Of a DNA stretch of 64,000 nt, positions 26,126 through 39,600 are shown piece by piece. The position numbers were made by a program, and so were the translations under genes. Source of the stretch: Pipra filicauda (taxonomy: Eukaryota > Chordata > Aves > Passeriformes > Pipridae); assembly GCF_003945595.2 (NCBI RefSeq), contig NW_024104998.1, positions 823,224-887,223 of the forward strand, given 5' to 3'. Under the pieces are notes generated by a model. It searched no databases and was not told the origin of the DNA. It saw nothing but the letters and a program-made list of their open reading frames with translations. The first letter of the stretch is position 1. Every line of letters begins with the position of its first letter.

Positions 26126-29100
26126 TTCTTGCCAGAAACACCAGTCCTTTTGACTGGAAATAAATATTCCATTTCACTTAAGGAATTTTAAAATTTTTAG
26201 TAGATAAAATTATAAGAATTTTTGAAGTGAACAGTTAAGTAGAAAAATAGTTTTGAAATTTTAAAATAGTATCTTTTTTTTTACTTTTGTATTTTTCCCT
26301 TTTTTTAATTTATACCTTGTCTACAGATTGAACATATATTTACAGAAATAGTATTCCTAAAGTCATCTTTCACAACGAAAGTCTTCAGCAACAAAAAATG
26401 CACTTGTCTACTTTTCTTCCAAGCAGATCTATGCACACTTATGAAGGAACATACTGACATTGGGATCTAGGTCTTCTGGAATTCTCGGTGTTACAAAAGC
26501 ACAGGAAACAACATTTTTATTACAATATGAAAGCCTTTGTTTATCATAAAGTAACCACACCATATGGAGAAAAACGATAATTCTTCACTAATAGCCATTT
26601 CTAGTGCATTCAAAAACTAAACTAACCAAAAACAATCCTGCAAGCATTGAGAGAATTCCTTTTGCTTTCAGAATGTGCAGAGTCTCAGTAACACTTTATG
26701 ACTTTGAGAATTTTCCACTTTTTTAAATACAATAGTGACCTGGAATATGCCATGTATAGGTGAGGACAGATCTTCTAAGAATTATTTACCCTTTTTTTAA
26801 AGCATGTTCACACTTCCTGTGTCATTGTGTATGGTTTAATTTTTCTGCCTATTAATTATTTACAGCGAGCAAGTGGGGTAAATTTTAACTTTAATAGAGA
26901 AAATCTACCAGCACAGGAAATTGTATGTGCTCTGCATCTAAGAACAGAAAGTAAAATTTCTGTTTTGATATGCCAATGACTCCAAATCTAATGGAATGGG
27001 TTTTATTTTACTTATGCTGCAAGAAGAAAAACACAAATAAAAAAATGCTCCTGCTGATAGAAGTCTTAAATAACGTTTTCTTTTGTTTTATGTGTTCACT
27101 TTATAGTCTGACAAAATCCTTTTTTGCATTATGACAAAAGCTTTCACAGTCAGATTTTTTGATTTATGGCTCATATTTGTTTGCTAGCTATTTGATCAGA
27201 TATAATTGTGAACTTTAGGGCCTTAAGCACTCTTATTCTAAAAATATACAAGATCATAATGTATTTTAAATGAATTAATTTAAGGAATCAGTGGATCTAA
27301 AGATATACGAAAAGGAAAAGAAAAGTTGGCTTAAAAGTCACCCAGCTCCACCTTTAGTGAAAATTTTTCACTACATGCTTAACTTTCCACATGTGCTTAG
27401 AATACCATGATTTCTTGGCAATACTTTCACTACAGCTTATTTCTTTTAACAGAATTCCCCAGTTCCCATGTAAAAACCTTTACAGAGAGCTCTAAAATAG
27501 CACAAATTTTTGGTTAAATTTTTTTCCCACATCAGTCAAGTATTGTTTTGCACAAAGCTTTCAAAATAAAAAGTCAAAACACTTCCAATTTTTTCAATCT
27601 CATTTCTGGATGTAATATTTTCCTTTTTTTTTAAACGGAAAATGGCAGATAGGACTCATTCTATCAAAAATATGAAGCATAGAACAAATGCATTCTTCAT
27701 TTTGTGTACAATTCATATGTATACTAGTATATACACACAGAAATAAAATAGTATAACAAAATATTTATGTTGAAAGTTTATGCAGAGAGAATTTTCTATT
27801 ACAAATGCTATAGAAGTAGAAAACACAACTTTTAAAAGAGGTACATACAGAAAGCAGAAACTGCTTTAAGCAAATGGAAATATAAAACCAATGACATCAA
27901 ATTTCAAATGTACACATGTATACATTTAATTACACGTACTTTTCAAGTTCTGATATCTAAAGCTCAGTATATTGTTTTCCTTATATGAAATGTTGAGCTG
28001 TTTCAGGATGAATCAATTACTTGAGAAGTTTTATGCATGTAATAAAATAACATAACAAACCTTAGATTCACCTAATAGTCACAAAACAGAAATTAAAAAA
28101 AAAATAGAAAGCTGCTATTTTCCTACCTGTCATAAATAGGGAATATCAGCACAATTATTTTTTATGATTATATGCAATTCATACATTTCTAATTGTATAT
28201 CATTAATACGGTTGAACACTCCCACAGAAACATTATTTTTTATTTTCTAAAGATATAGAAGAAGCTTCTATTTCAATCAATATTACACTTTTGAACTCTG
28301 TCATTTCACAGATTTATAGGGATCATATTTTCGTAATTTAAGCTGAATTCAAAAAAGATGAGCCTTTTCATGTGTCTTTTTTTTTTTTTAAATAAAAGGA
28401 TGGGCTTAATTTCTAACATTTAAAATGCAAGGAAAGCTACTATTATGAAATATCTATTGAATGCTAACAAAACACAGAGCAGAAACTAAAGATTAATTTA
28501 GATATAATATAGATTCTTTGAGTCTATATATTTTATGAAATTAAATTTATAATGATTGGTAAACAAATTTCCTGATTGAAGTCATCAGCTGAAGCTGTCT
28601 TGCACAGATTTACTGTTTCAAAGCTCCAGTGATCTGCCTAATAACCCTAAACCTTAGTGTCAAGAGTTCTTTCTAATCCTTAAATATCCATGTCTAATAA
28701 ATCGAATAGGCTTATAAAAGGACTTTATTTTTTTAATTGATACAAGTATGGATTTATTTATTCTAAATTACTCACCAGAGAGAGACATTTCGTTTAAAAA
28801 TACCCTTCAAAGTGATTCATTAAAACCAAGGGGTTATCTTTAAACAAGTTGCTTAAAATTGTGTCATCAGAGGTAATTGACAATATATGTTTTTAATTTC
28901 ATTTGTGATGTGTTTACCGTCTCAAAGTAATTTTTTAACTCCAATTATTTTTAATTTCTTCTATACTGAGTGTAAAAAATGTAGCTTTCTTTTGCTGAAA
29001 CAACCACTGAATAAGTCTTACAGTCCAAGAAAAAAAATTTAAAAATAACTTAATTTATTGATAATTTAACAGAGGGTTTAGATTGAAAATATTATATTAG

Positions 29101-31654
29101 AAATATGTATGGATTTCAGCTGGAAAACTTCATTCAGGCTTTTCTGGATGTTTTGGGGTTCTTTAAATGAACGGGAAACTGTAAATCCTTCTGGGTTACA
29201 ATAGTACTTTAAAAAATCAAATACATTAAGGTATGGACATGAATACTTAAAATGTATTAAGAACCTTAATTATGTAGAGCTGCAAAATCATGTAATAAGA
29301 AAAATGACTGTGAGTTTACAGAAATTTATATTTTTCTTTTGCTTTCCTTATTTTGATTGCATATTGCAGTTTTTTGAATTGCAAGGCACATTTCTACAGG
29401 AACTTTCCGTGGTGCAGATATTCAGCTTTAAAACACTTATGACTTGAAGTCTAAAAAATTAAGTTAGAAATTTACAATCAATAGGATTATATGCTCACTG
29501 GTAAAAGTAATTTCCTTCCCAATTGCTACAATTAATTGCAACATAGAATAAGACCCCATGGTCAGACGAAAGTTGAGGGAAATTTGTGTCTAAGCAGAGC
29601 TCTCTCACATGGGGCTTGGTTTAACTTGCAAATGTAATGACACAGAGATTCAGCTGCAGGACCCACACTTTCCCAACTGCTTTGCTTTTGCTGTTGAAAC
29701 ATTGATAGACACCACATTAGCCAATGAGAACAGTTGATTAGCGTCTTGGTGCCTTATTAGTTCATAATTCCTGTCTCAAATGCATCTCAGATCCCAACTC
29801 TGAACATCATCATAGAGATCAACTGGTGAATTAAGTCATCTTGATGATTAACGGTCTTTTTCAATAGCTGGGAGATTTTGGAAAAAATTCTTTTCATCAG
29901 CCTTGTGTTCTTGCTTTATCAAATACACTAGGTATTTGTATATAAAAAACAACTAAACAATCAAAACAGCCAAAGAACCCTAACAATCTACTATTTAAAC
30001 TTTTACCCATGAAAATCTAGGAGAAAGCAATGAAAATATCTCTCAGAAGTTGGGTTTCTTGCTGGGTTTCTAACTTCTTATTCTGCCTTTACATAGCCCA
30101 ACCATATATTATCTGTACACTGTGACTGATATTCTGTGTTAAGTCCCACATAAGGCTCTGTCATCAAACAGTAAAGATTTCAAGGGGCAGAGCTACAGCT
30201 ACAGCTTTGGTGGAGGAACCAACACTAGCAGCATCCCTCACAAAATTGGTCAGGAGAAACCAACAAGGGGCAGATTATCTACTCTCTTTTGTGTTTTTTT
30301 TTGTTTGTCTGGTTTATTTCTTTGGGGCTTTTTTGGTTGGTTGGTTGGGTGGTTTTTTTTGTTTTCAACTTAAAACAGAAAACATTTTATTAGATGAGTA
30401 AAGTTACCCGCTTGCACTAAGTCCTTGACTTTCAGTTCTGTGATGGTGATTACAAGCAGCCTAGCCAGCTGGGAGAAGCTCTGTGGTTCAGTAATTTGAG
30501 GCATTCTGAGCAGTTTTGAGCTCCAATTTTCAGTAATTAATTTTATTTATACCATGAGCATACTGTGTGATGCTTCACTGGACCTTTGGATTATAATCAG
30601 AAAAAACATTGCTGGATAATCTCTACGTGCCATCTATAGGCTAACCTTGAGAGGGGAATGACTTTCTAAGCTAGCAACTGAAAATAAAATACCATTACCT
30701 AAAAAAAAAAGGAAGCTATATCACATTTAACTTCTAAGCTCTTTAAAGAAATCTCTAGAAATATCCAGTAACTAGGGGCATAGTCAAGAAAGGTGGCTTG
30801 ATAAAACACATCTAGCAGTGGGTTTTTTGATACAAAACTGAAAACCATTTCTTCCTCTAATAAAGATAAGAGAAATTTAGCTATTGATTTCTGTGAAAGG
30901 GAGTGCCCAATGCACCTCCCTTTTCTGACTCTGTCACCAGCTATCTGAGTGAACACAGGGAGTGAATGCAGCTCGGTTCCTTCCTTGCCATCATCTGCTA
31001 TGTCTGCTCAGGCTGTTAGCTCTCTCCTACTGTACAGGGACTTTCTCTGATGGTACGTTTGAGAAGGTGAAAGCAAAATGGGACCCAGTCCAGCAGAAGC
31101 ATCAGCAGAAACCACCATGATTTAGGTCAGAACTCTCTTTTATTGCCGAGCATTGATTTTTAAGGGAGAACTGTAAAAGAAAGCTTTATAAAGTTCCTCT
31201 GCTTATGTTTTCCTATGGTTAATAATCCTATTTTCCTATTCCAAATCCCTAATATATGAGCATTAATTTATATCTTTCTTTAGTTGATTGAACAGGGAAT
31301 CAACTGCAGGTAGCCAGCAGTCATTTACTGTATTTAATCACTTTTCAAGCTGATTCACTCTGAATGACACTAATGTGAGGTCTTTGGAGTCGGTCTTCTC
31401 ACTGACAAGTTACCAAAGAACAGAAGATGGAAGAAAGTTAGTTATTTACCTGATTGATAGCTAATAAGGCCCTTTCATGAAGACACTTGTAGTGTTGCTG
31501 CAGCTTGCTGTCCAATTAGCAGATAGATCCCTTTTAGCACCATTTTCACTCATCCACCTCTGGGCTATATTAGCCTACTGCAAAAAAAGTAGGCAGGTTT
31601 TTACACTAATCTTTAAAAAACCTATGTCAAAAAATAAAATATTTATTACACATA
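26126..31654. other. Long AT-rich gene-free stretch
   Basis: No exon or named repeat seen. It contains a T/G-rich tract at about 30290-30365 (gtttt, ggttggttgg units). 29600-29870 is less AT-rich, with a CCAAT motif at about 29722, and might hold conserved non-coding DNA. Confidence 0.5.
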
Positions 31655-31712
31655 AATATATATATCTATATATTCACATAAATATGTCTATATATTCACA
31701 TACATACTCATT
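31655..31712. repeat. TA-rich tandem duplication
   Basis: The unit 'ctatatattcacata' occurs twice about 20 nt apart within a TATA-rich run. Confidence 0.75.
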
Positions 31713-31904
31713 ATGTGCACATGAGAAATGAGGGAGACAGGCTCACACAAACCCAGATGAAAATTCTTAAAGACTGTATTGTAATCTGCCTGTGAAATGG
31801 TTAACAGGAAAAAAAATTGACATTCCTTTCTATGTGTGTTACAAACATTATTATCTCCAAGTCACATTTTAATTTCATACTTGATGCTTCAGCTCATGCC
31901 ATGT

Positions 31905-32430
31905 TTTTAGTTAGCAATGGCCTGTTAAGCTGCTAATTTATACACTGTTGTGAAGGCCTCTGTAAATGCTGCTCTATAAATAATAGAGCAGTGATCCATA
32001 ACAACCTTCGAGGTAACAGCACAGAGTCCACTGCAGCTAATATGAAAGAACTGCTGGTTGCTAGGTGCCAAAATGCTGCCTGCCTATTTAGGAACTGCTA
32101 TAGTTTTGTCTCCCTGCTAAGATGACAAAAGTGTAATTAGAGATTAATCAAGAGCTACATTAGTGCCACAGTTTCCTGCAGTCTGACTTTTGTTGCTCAC
32201 CAGCAGTTAAGTGCATCTGCCTGTATTTACCAGTTCTCTGGAGATTTAAAAATTTATTCTCATATTTACAGGGACAGCTACAGTAAGAGTTATCAAATCA
32301 CGAAGGAAACTTGGCAAAATGCATATAATTTGCAGTTGCAAATATGGCTCTCTGTATTTATTTTCTAAACATTTCCTACATGTGAAAGGTTTTACATTTC
32401 CTGCTGCCACACACTTAATTCACTAGGATG
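31905..32430. promoter_or_regulatory. Candidate conserved non-coding (enhancer-like) element
   Basis: About half a kilobase of even, non-repetitive composition with closely packed motifs of developmental regulators. There is an inverted MEF2-like site in a 23-nt hairpin (31969-31991), paired homeodomain cores TAATTAGAGATTAATC (32134-32149) and an ATTTGCA/TGCAAAT inverted pair (32328-32343). No open frame runs through it. Enhancer function is inferred from motif density alone, because conservation cannot be seen from one sequence. Confidence 0.3.
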
Positions 32431-33595
32431 AGAGGAAGAGGGCTTAGGCCCGGGCTGTTTTATCCTCTGAAGCCTCATATACATAGAAATTTGCTCCATT
32501 TTTAGTGTTCTTATTTGATTCTAAGTCTTTTGCAGAGATTCATTTATTACCATACAGACCTTTTCCTTTGTCTATTTAGACATTAAGCAACTTCTAGAAC
32601 TGCTGAAACCTTTGAATGAATTAATCTGTTCATAATTTCACATTACTAAACTGTATGGTTAAATTCCTGAGATATCACCTTGATTATATGACCACTTGCA
32701 TATTCCTTGATAGAAAATTAGCACTTTCCATGAAATGCTTGTGCAGAGTTCTCTTCGTTGCATCATGTAGAAAATGAAGCCACAGGAGGATTTCGTTTAG
32801 AAATCTATTAGAACTAAAGAAATTCTAGATTTAATTTATTCTTCCCAAAGTGACAACTTTTGAAATGATCCAAAATTTTCTTAGGAGCTATGTTACATTT
32901 CCTGGCTAGTTCTAATAACAAGTTAAAGAGGATAGTTAGGAAAACAGATGGAAGGATTATGGGATTTATCCAAGGTTGCACAATAGATTATTGGTACCTC
33001 TGCACAGATCCAACTCATTCTGTATATAGTGGACAAACTTGTACTGTCTTTAAACGAGAGACTACAGCTAATGTTACTTGAATGTCTGCTCCAAAGGCTG
33101 CCCAATAATTTTAGGAAAAAGCCTATGTTGAGCTCTGTGCTACCTAGTATCCAAGTCCAAGAATAGGTTGTTTGAGTAAGATCATGTCAAACATGGCACA
33201 ATCACTGGTATGTAGGAGAGTAAGCCTAGTACAACAGATAAAAAGTGGTATTTTCAATACATGAGTAATGATTTTTACAAGGAGACAAAGAATAACCTAT
33301 TTCCATTAATGAGATCAATGCCTACAGTGTAACAAGCCAATAAAAAAGCACAAAGAAGACAGTAAAAACACAGAGGTTGTGCAGTCTACTCTGAGTAGCT
33401 TCACTTATACCAAGCAGACAGAACCCAAGTACAGGAAAATGCTGTATAAACAACTCTACTGTGAATGGATTAATAGTGCAAAACTGCAATCCAGCTTTCC
33501 TTCCACACCAAACCTCTTTAACAAAGGCAACAAAAAGATACATCTGTTATATGTTAGGGTGTAGTAAATGAGTAGTCAACTATAAAAACTGTTTC
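32431..33595. other. Gene-free stretch
   Basis: AT-rich with no supported gene or named repeat. Confidence 0.5.
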
Positions 33596-33670
33596 TTTAC
33601 ATATATGTATATATACATACGTGTACATATACACCCACGTGTGTATATATGTGTATAGTTATATATACAC
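33596..33670. repeat. TATG/TACA-rich near-palindromic microsatellite
   Basis: Alternating purine-pyrimidine sequence (tatatgtatatatacatacgtgtac...) ending in atatatac. It can fold back on itself. Confidence 0.8.
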
Positions 33671-36600
33671 CTATTGCTTTTTGCAGAGTTGTAAGAAAGG
33701 AATTCTAGTCCTAGGGTAACTGAACAGGAATTCTAGATATGGTTATATTCACTCATAAAAAAGACATAGAGGAGAAAACTCTGTACTATGGTATATGTCT
33801 CTGTGGATTTATACATAAATCATTTCCTTGAGGGAAAAGCAGAAACTATGGTATTTTCAAAGGAAAAGCAGAACTAGGCAAATCCTCCCCATACTTGTCA
33901 GAGACTGCTCCAGACTTTATGGCCCCTTTCACTTACACAAAGACAGAAGCTTGTATATAATAGGCTTAACAATGAGCTTCTCATTTAGTACTTCCTAATC
34001 TTTCTGTTTCCTCTTTCTTTTGCAAAGAACTTTACAACACTTACAAGATAATGTATGGATAAACTGGATTCCTTCTTACATAGAGTCTGGAGTTCAAATC
34101 CAGAGGTGTTTTTTTTAAGGTAATATTTTCTTCCTTCTTGATAACTACCATAATTAACAGCACAACATCTCTTTTTGGCTCTGTGTGAAGACTGGTGAAC
34201 CTCAAATGATGAATCTCAAAAGTTTTAATAAAATCTATTTATTGATCCATCTCTATCTCTTGTGCCTAGAAACATGACAACTGAGTTCAGTTTTAATACG
34301 TATTCTATACACCAGATTCCAGTTTCCCTTGGTTTACTTATCATGAAAGAAAAATAGCTCACAAAGGCAAGGCCATTTTATTTAGAAACTTTTTTCTGTC
34401 ATGAGGGATGAGATAAAGGGTTGCATCTTTTCAGTGCAATTGAAAAAGTCTTCTCAAAGAAGATGTTGAGAGTTGAAATCCTAGGCAGAATTAGTGTTCA
34501 CCTTTCTTGTCTTACAGACTGTTGCTTTTCTGGATTGATAGCAACTTTGTTTCAATATGATGAAGAGTAGCTGCTGCCAGAACTCTGATGTCATCATAAT
34601 CAAAAGCTGTGATTATAAATTCTAGTTTAAACACAACCATAAGCCCAAACTCTTTAAATATTTGCAAAACTGGGCGACAACTCTACCAATGATTTTGAAA
34701 CAAAGCTTTCCAGAGCTATTGTTTTATGGGGGGGAAGGTCTGTTGTGGTTTTTTAAATTTGTTTTTCTTTAAATGCGACTAGTGGAGCTTATGAGAATTC
34801 ATACTGCCACATTATGTCTAGATTGTAAGATAGTAAAAGCAAAACTCAGGAAGAGCACCTGCTTTGCTACTGTGTAGTATTTAGTGCTCTGAACATGTTC
34901 ATAGTCTAATTTTAACTGCAGAAGGAACATGATAATTGAGTAAGGAAGTAGCTTCTGATAACTGGTAGAGGTGGAAGAGAGCAGGCAGTCTAGATGGCTA
35001 CCTCAGATTTTGGATACCTCAATTCCAGATAGAATTCCATTAAAGAATTTTGGATTATACCAAGGAAAAACATTAAAAGAAAATAGGAGTTAATTTATCT
35101 GCAAAACTAAATATACTGTAATCTCAATCTTGAGTTTTAAAGAAGTGATTATGTATTAAAATAAAACCTAAGTTATCCAGGATTAAGGAAGAACATATGT
35201 ACAACTCAGTCACTTGGGATGAAACACTAGATCCAAATGGCAGCTGCAAAGCACAGATGAACAATTTTATTCAACATAATTACCTTGATTGCAGCTAATC
35301 TGATCTGGGCTGCAGTATGTGTGTGTATGTATATCTAATCTTACATAAGGGTTGATGTGTTTGCTGGCTGAATTAGGTCAAAATACAAAAGACTAAATAG
35401 CTAATAAGTACAGAACATTATCAAAATTTGGAATCCACAATTGTACTCTATTTCCACAAACCCAGTGCTTTGATGAAAATTGTTTATTACATGGCTAGAT
35501 TCTTAGCTAGAAGGCATCTTCTGGGCTTTGAAGATTTTGCCATAGTCTTAGAAATTAAAAAAAAAAAAAAGGAGCAAATTGCTGTGCTTTTCTGTAATTT
35601 TGTAAAACAGGGTGTTTCAAGATAAATTATACTAACAGATGGTATCTGTCTTTTACCACAAAACACATGTAAAATACCTGTAATTTAGTCATTTCAAGGC
35701 GTGCATGGGAAAAGGTAATAAACACAAACACATTCATACTAGTTTGTAGACATGCAGACTTCATAGGTTAGAAAGATCTCAGGCATGCTAAATATCAAAA
35801 ATGGGATCTGTACGGCACACCAAACTACCTAAAATTGCCTTCAAATTTAAGGTGCAATTTATTTCAAATGATATAAAGTTGTAGATAGCAGCACTGGCAT
35901 ACATAGACTCCTTGGATGGCAGTGCTTGGGTTGAAACGGAATTAATTTGGGGGTTATAGAGACAGTTGTCTTTAGATAGATTGTAAAAAATGCGTAGATA
36001 GATGTAAATATGTGACATATATATGCTTTTTTAATCCTGGTTTAATTCTAATTTTTCTTTCCAAATTCATACATTATATTTCAAAATACTATCATATTTT
36101 CAGTGTGGTTTCCTGTAATTTTTTACTCCTTTACCCATTCAGGGAGCATTTATTGGAGCAGAACATATTTTCTATTCTAATATTTGAAAAAGTGAAAAAT
36201 AAGTTATTGCACCAAAATGTGTGATGAGAAGGAAAAGGTGAATTGAGCAAAAAGAAGAATGGTGAACTTTAAATTGCATATTAATGCATTGAATTTTATG
36301 AGACAGCATTTATTCCCTTGAACTCACACCACCCTCTAACACGAGCAAGTTTCTAGGAAAGACCTCTCAATAATGGATGAAGAGTCTTAACATTTTATTA
36401 CCGTTTTTCTGTTTTACTAATATATTCTAACAGTACGCTTACAGTACACATCAGAGTGGATTTTCTTAGGACATAAGATAGAATACAACTACTTTTAAAG
36501 GCTATTCATAACTCTTAGACCTTGTCACAATTTTTGTCTTGAAACACTTTCATGAAGAGTGTCATACATATCATTGTTTTTGAAAAATCCCTGTAAGTTC

Positions 36601-39600
36601 CTTTCTGCGTTGTAGTGCTCTCATATATCCTACAAGAGTAGGTTCCCTACAGACTCAATCCCAGGCTTGTAGGAGAGACTATGAGTTAACCCATCAACTT
36701 GAATTACACTTTCAAAATTTTAATTCATGATGGAAAATTTAATGTGCATTGAAAAACAATCCAAGTATTTCCTTGAAATCCAGAATTGTAGCTGATGTTT
36801 CTCTGTGTTAAAGAGTTTAAATAACTTTTATGAGTCCAAAAGATTATGGTAAATTTAATTGGGTGAATCATGTGATTAATTCATCCATGTGACTTATGGA
36901 TGTGCACAGTCTGTCATACGAGTACAGAGAAAAATAGGAGGCTTTCCATAGTGAGCTGTAAGAGTTTGGCTAAATCTGTATTCTTCCCAGCATAAGCTAT
37001 GAGTTTTATCACCATCAGTTATGTTAAACAAATAGTTCCATGAGTCAGAGTTAGTAAAGCCTCATTTTCTGAGATTTGTGTCTTGTGTTGGATTGAAGGT
37101 TCTGATTAAGGCTTTTCCCTAATTAGGGTATTCACAAGGCTCCCCTTGCATGTAACTTCTCTTATGCCCATCAACAGGAGTTCATAAGATGGCCTTGGGT
37201 AACTTATGCTTTTACTCCCCTGCTTACTCTCTTGTATAGGGAAACTTGAACAAACTTTTTTATTTTTAAAATCCTTATTCAACTGTCAAAGTTGCTCAAG
37301 ATAGAAAAATGAGGACATTAAGATAGACACACACCATGATCACAGAAGCTTCACTTTCTTCAAATTTAGAACCAAACGTGGCACCAATGAAAATGGTGCT
37401 TTGATGGCCAGGAAGCGTGAGGCACTGAACCAAACACGTATGAAGGAATTAAGTGTCAGAGAAATGCCTGATGAGAATGACTATTATTCTTGCAGCAGAG
37501 GCTGTGCTCAGAGAATACGCACAACCTTCAGGCAGACACAAAGTTCATAGCATACCAATTGTCATGTCATGGCAGAAGATAATAACTGTCATTTTAAATA
37601 GATGAATCCCTTGGGACCCAGGAATTTTCCTGTATATCTGTTAACCTACAGGTACAGTAGCTTCCCCCTATCCCCACATCAGCTGCCTCTTTAAATGACG
37701 GCTGTGCTACAGCCCTGTGGATTGCTGCTACTGGGAATGTGGCTGCTTCAGGAGCAGGGATCCGGAAATCAGGTTTCAGTAGTGGCCAGACCGATTCACC
37801 GGCTCTGATATGTCATTTCTAGAAGCACTATCTCTCACAGACATCTCAGCTTGGTAGACCAGTGGGTTGGAGGGTAAAAGCAGGTTACCCAAAGGGTGGA
37901 AGCTGATAATGAGCATTTTATTACAAACACATCTCTCTATTTAAAGCTGTTATTCTGAAGGATTATTCAGATGACCTTAGGCATGATTTTGATTTCATAA
38001 AATGCAATTGCAACATTGCTCATTTACACATTTGATTATGTATATGGACAATATTAAGAGTTTTAACAGATTAACCTCTTAACTGCTAGGTTTCTCTGAA
38101 TAAAAGGGTGATCTCATTTTAAGATACTCATCCTGGCTAACAAAATTAACAATTAGAATGGAATGAGAGGTGGCTTATATTTCTGACATATTCAGATTAG
38201 TCTAAAGACAGTGAAAAAATTAAACAATAAAGTCTTTTAAAATGTCTATTAGTCTTACTCTGAAGTGCTGTAGAGATAAAAAAGATTAACCAGAATTTTT
38301 AGCGTGAGATTTTTTTTCCTAACATACATATACTCTGTTCAGGACAAATACAAGATGTTTCTGATTGAAAAAAGAATTAAGATAAAAAAAAAAAATATTT
38401 CTTGAGGTGTTCTTCAGCAGAGAATTTCCCTTCCCTGGTTCAGTAAAACAACTCAACATGTGCCTCCCCGCCTTTGACAACATTGCTGCTACCAGATGTT
38501 TGGCCGCGTTCCAGAGCTTCAGGCAATTACTTCACTTTACCTCTAGCCCTCTTTGCTGCTCGTGGGGATTTGCTTCACTTTCTAAAAGTCCGGTGTGGAT
38601 GCAGAACTCCTTTGTCCCTGTCTACACTCCCCACATTTCTCAACATCACTGGCTGAAGCATGTGGTTCTTCAAAATGGTTGAACATACCCCTCCTTCTAG
38701 GAGACCTTTCCATTCCTGATTTGTGGTTGAAATGGGACAAACCAGCAAGTCCACAAGTGGCTGAACTTCATTATAGTAGGATGTTCTTACGTTTAAATTG
38801 CTCAGAGGGGACCCCTGGGCATTAAAGCTCCCTGAATAGTTATATTTGCATTATTAGCTATGGTCTTTACCTATATCACAAATGGTGTCCAATTACACTG
38901 GTTTGAATTCTTCTTTCAAATCCAGGCATTTTATTTGCATAACTATAATCATAATATAAATATATTTATGCTATACAAATATAAGCATAAATAGATATTA
39001 TCTTACAAAGGAAATATATTGTTGTGTGTATTCAGTCTAGAATAGATGTCTGTTAGATATTTTTGGAAACAAGGAAAAATATGAGTCAGAGTATGCCAGC
39101 TTGCACACTCTCTCAGTGACAGTCATGCTATGATTTCTTATGCTCAGGACATGTTTTAATTAAATAAGTTCCAATAGCTAAAAAAGTTAGACTTCACAAT
39201 GTCGATGCTCTTGCCAGGGTGTGTTTTTCCCCTCTCATGTTTCTAACAGATTTGTTATACGGGTTGGTAGAAAATAATTTATTGGACCTCTCCTCATGAC
39301 TGTGATCTAAATGGGAAGTCAGCTTAACGCAACTGTTGACAGTCATCTTAACCGCCTAACAAAACATCATTGTTTTGAATACCCTAATTATTCATTAGCT
39401 GAATAAAAGTCTTTTTCACGTGGGAATGTTTATCACTTTTTGAAGATGAAATATTAGCTGCTTCCTCTTTCTAGGATTTCCTTTCATTTGTGTTGATAGT
39501 TTCTTACTTACTATCTGAGCTGTCTGCAGTCTGTCAATGGATACTTCCCAGAACAGAACAAACGTTGCTTCACTTCCATTGCTGTACAATGTTTGCCCAA

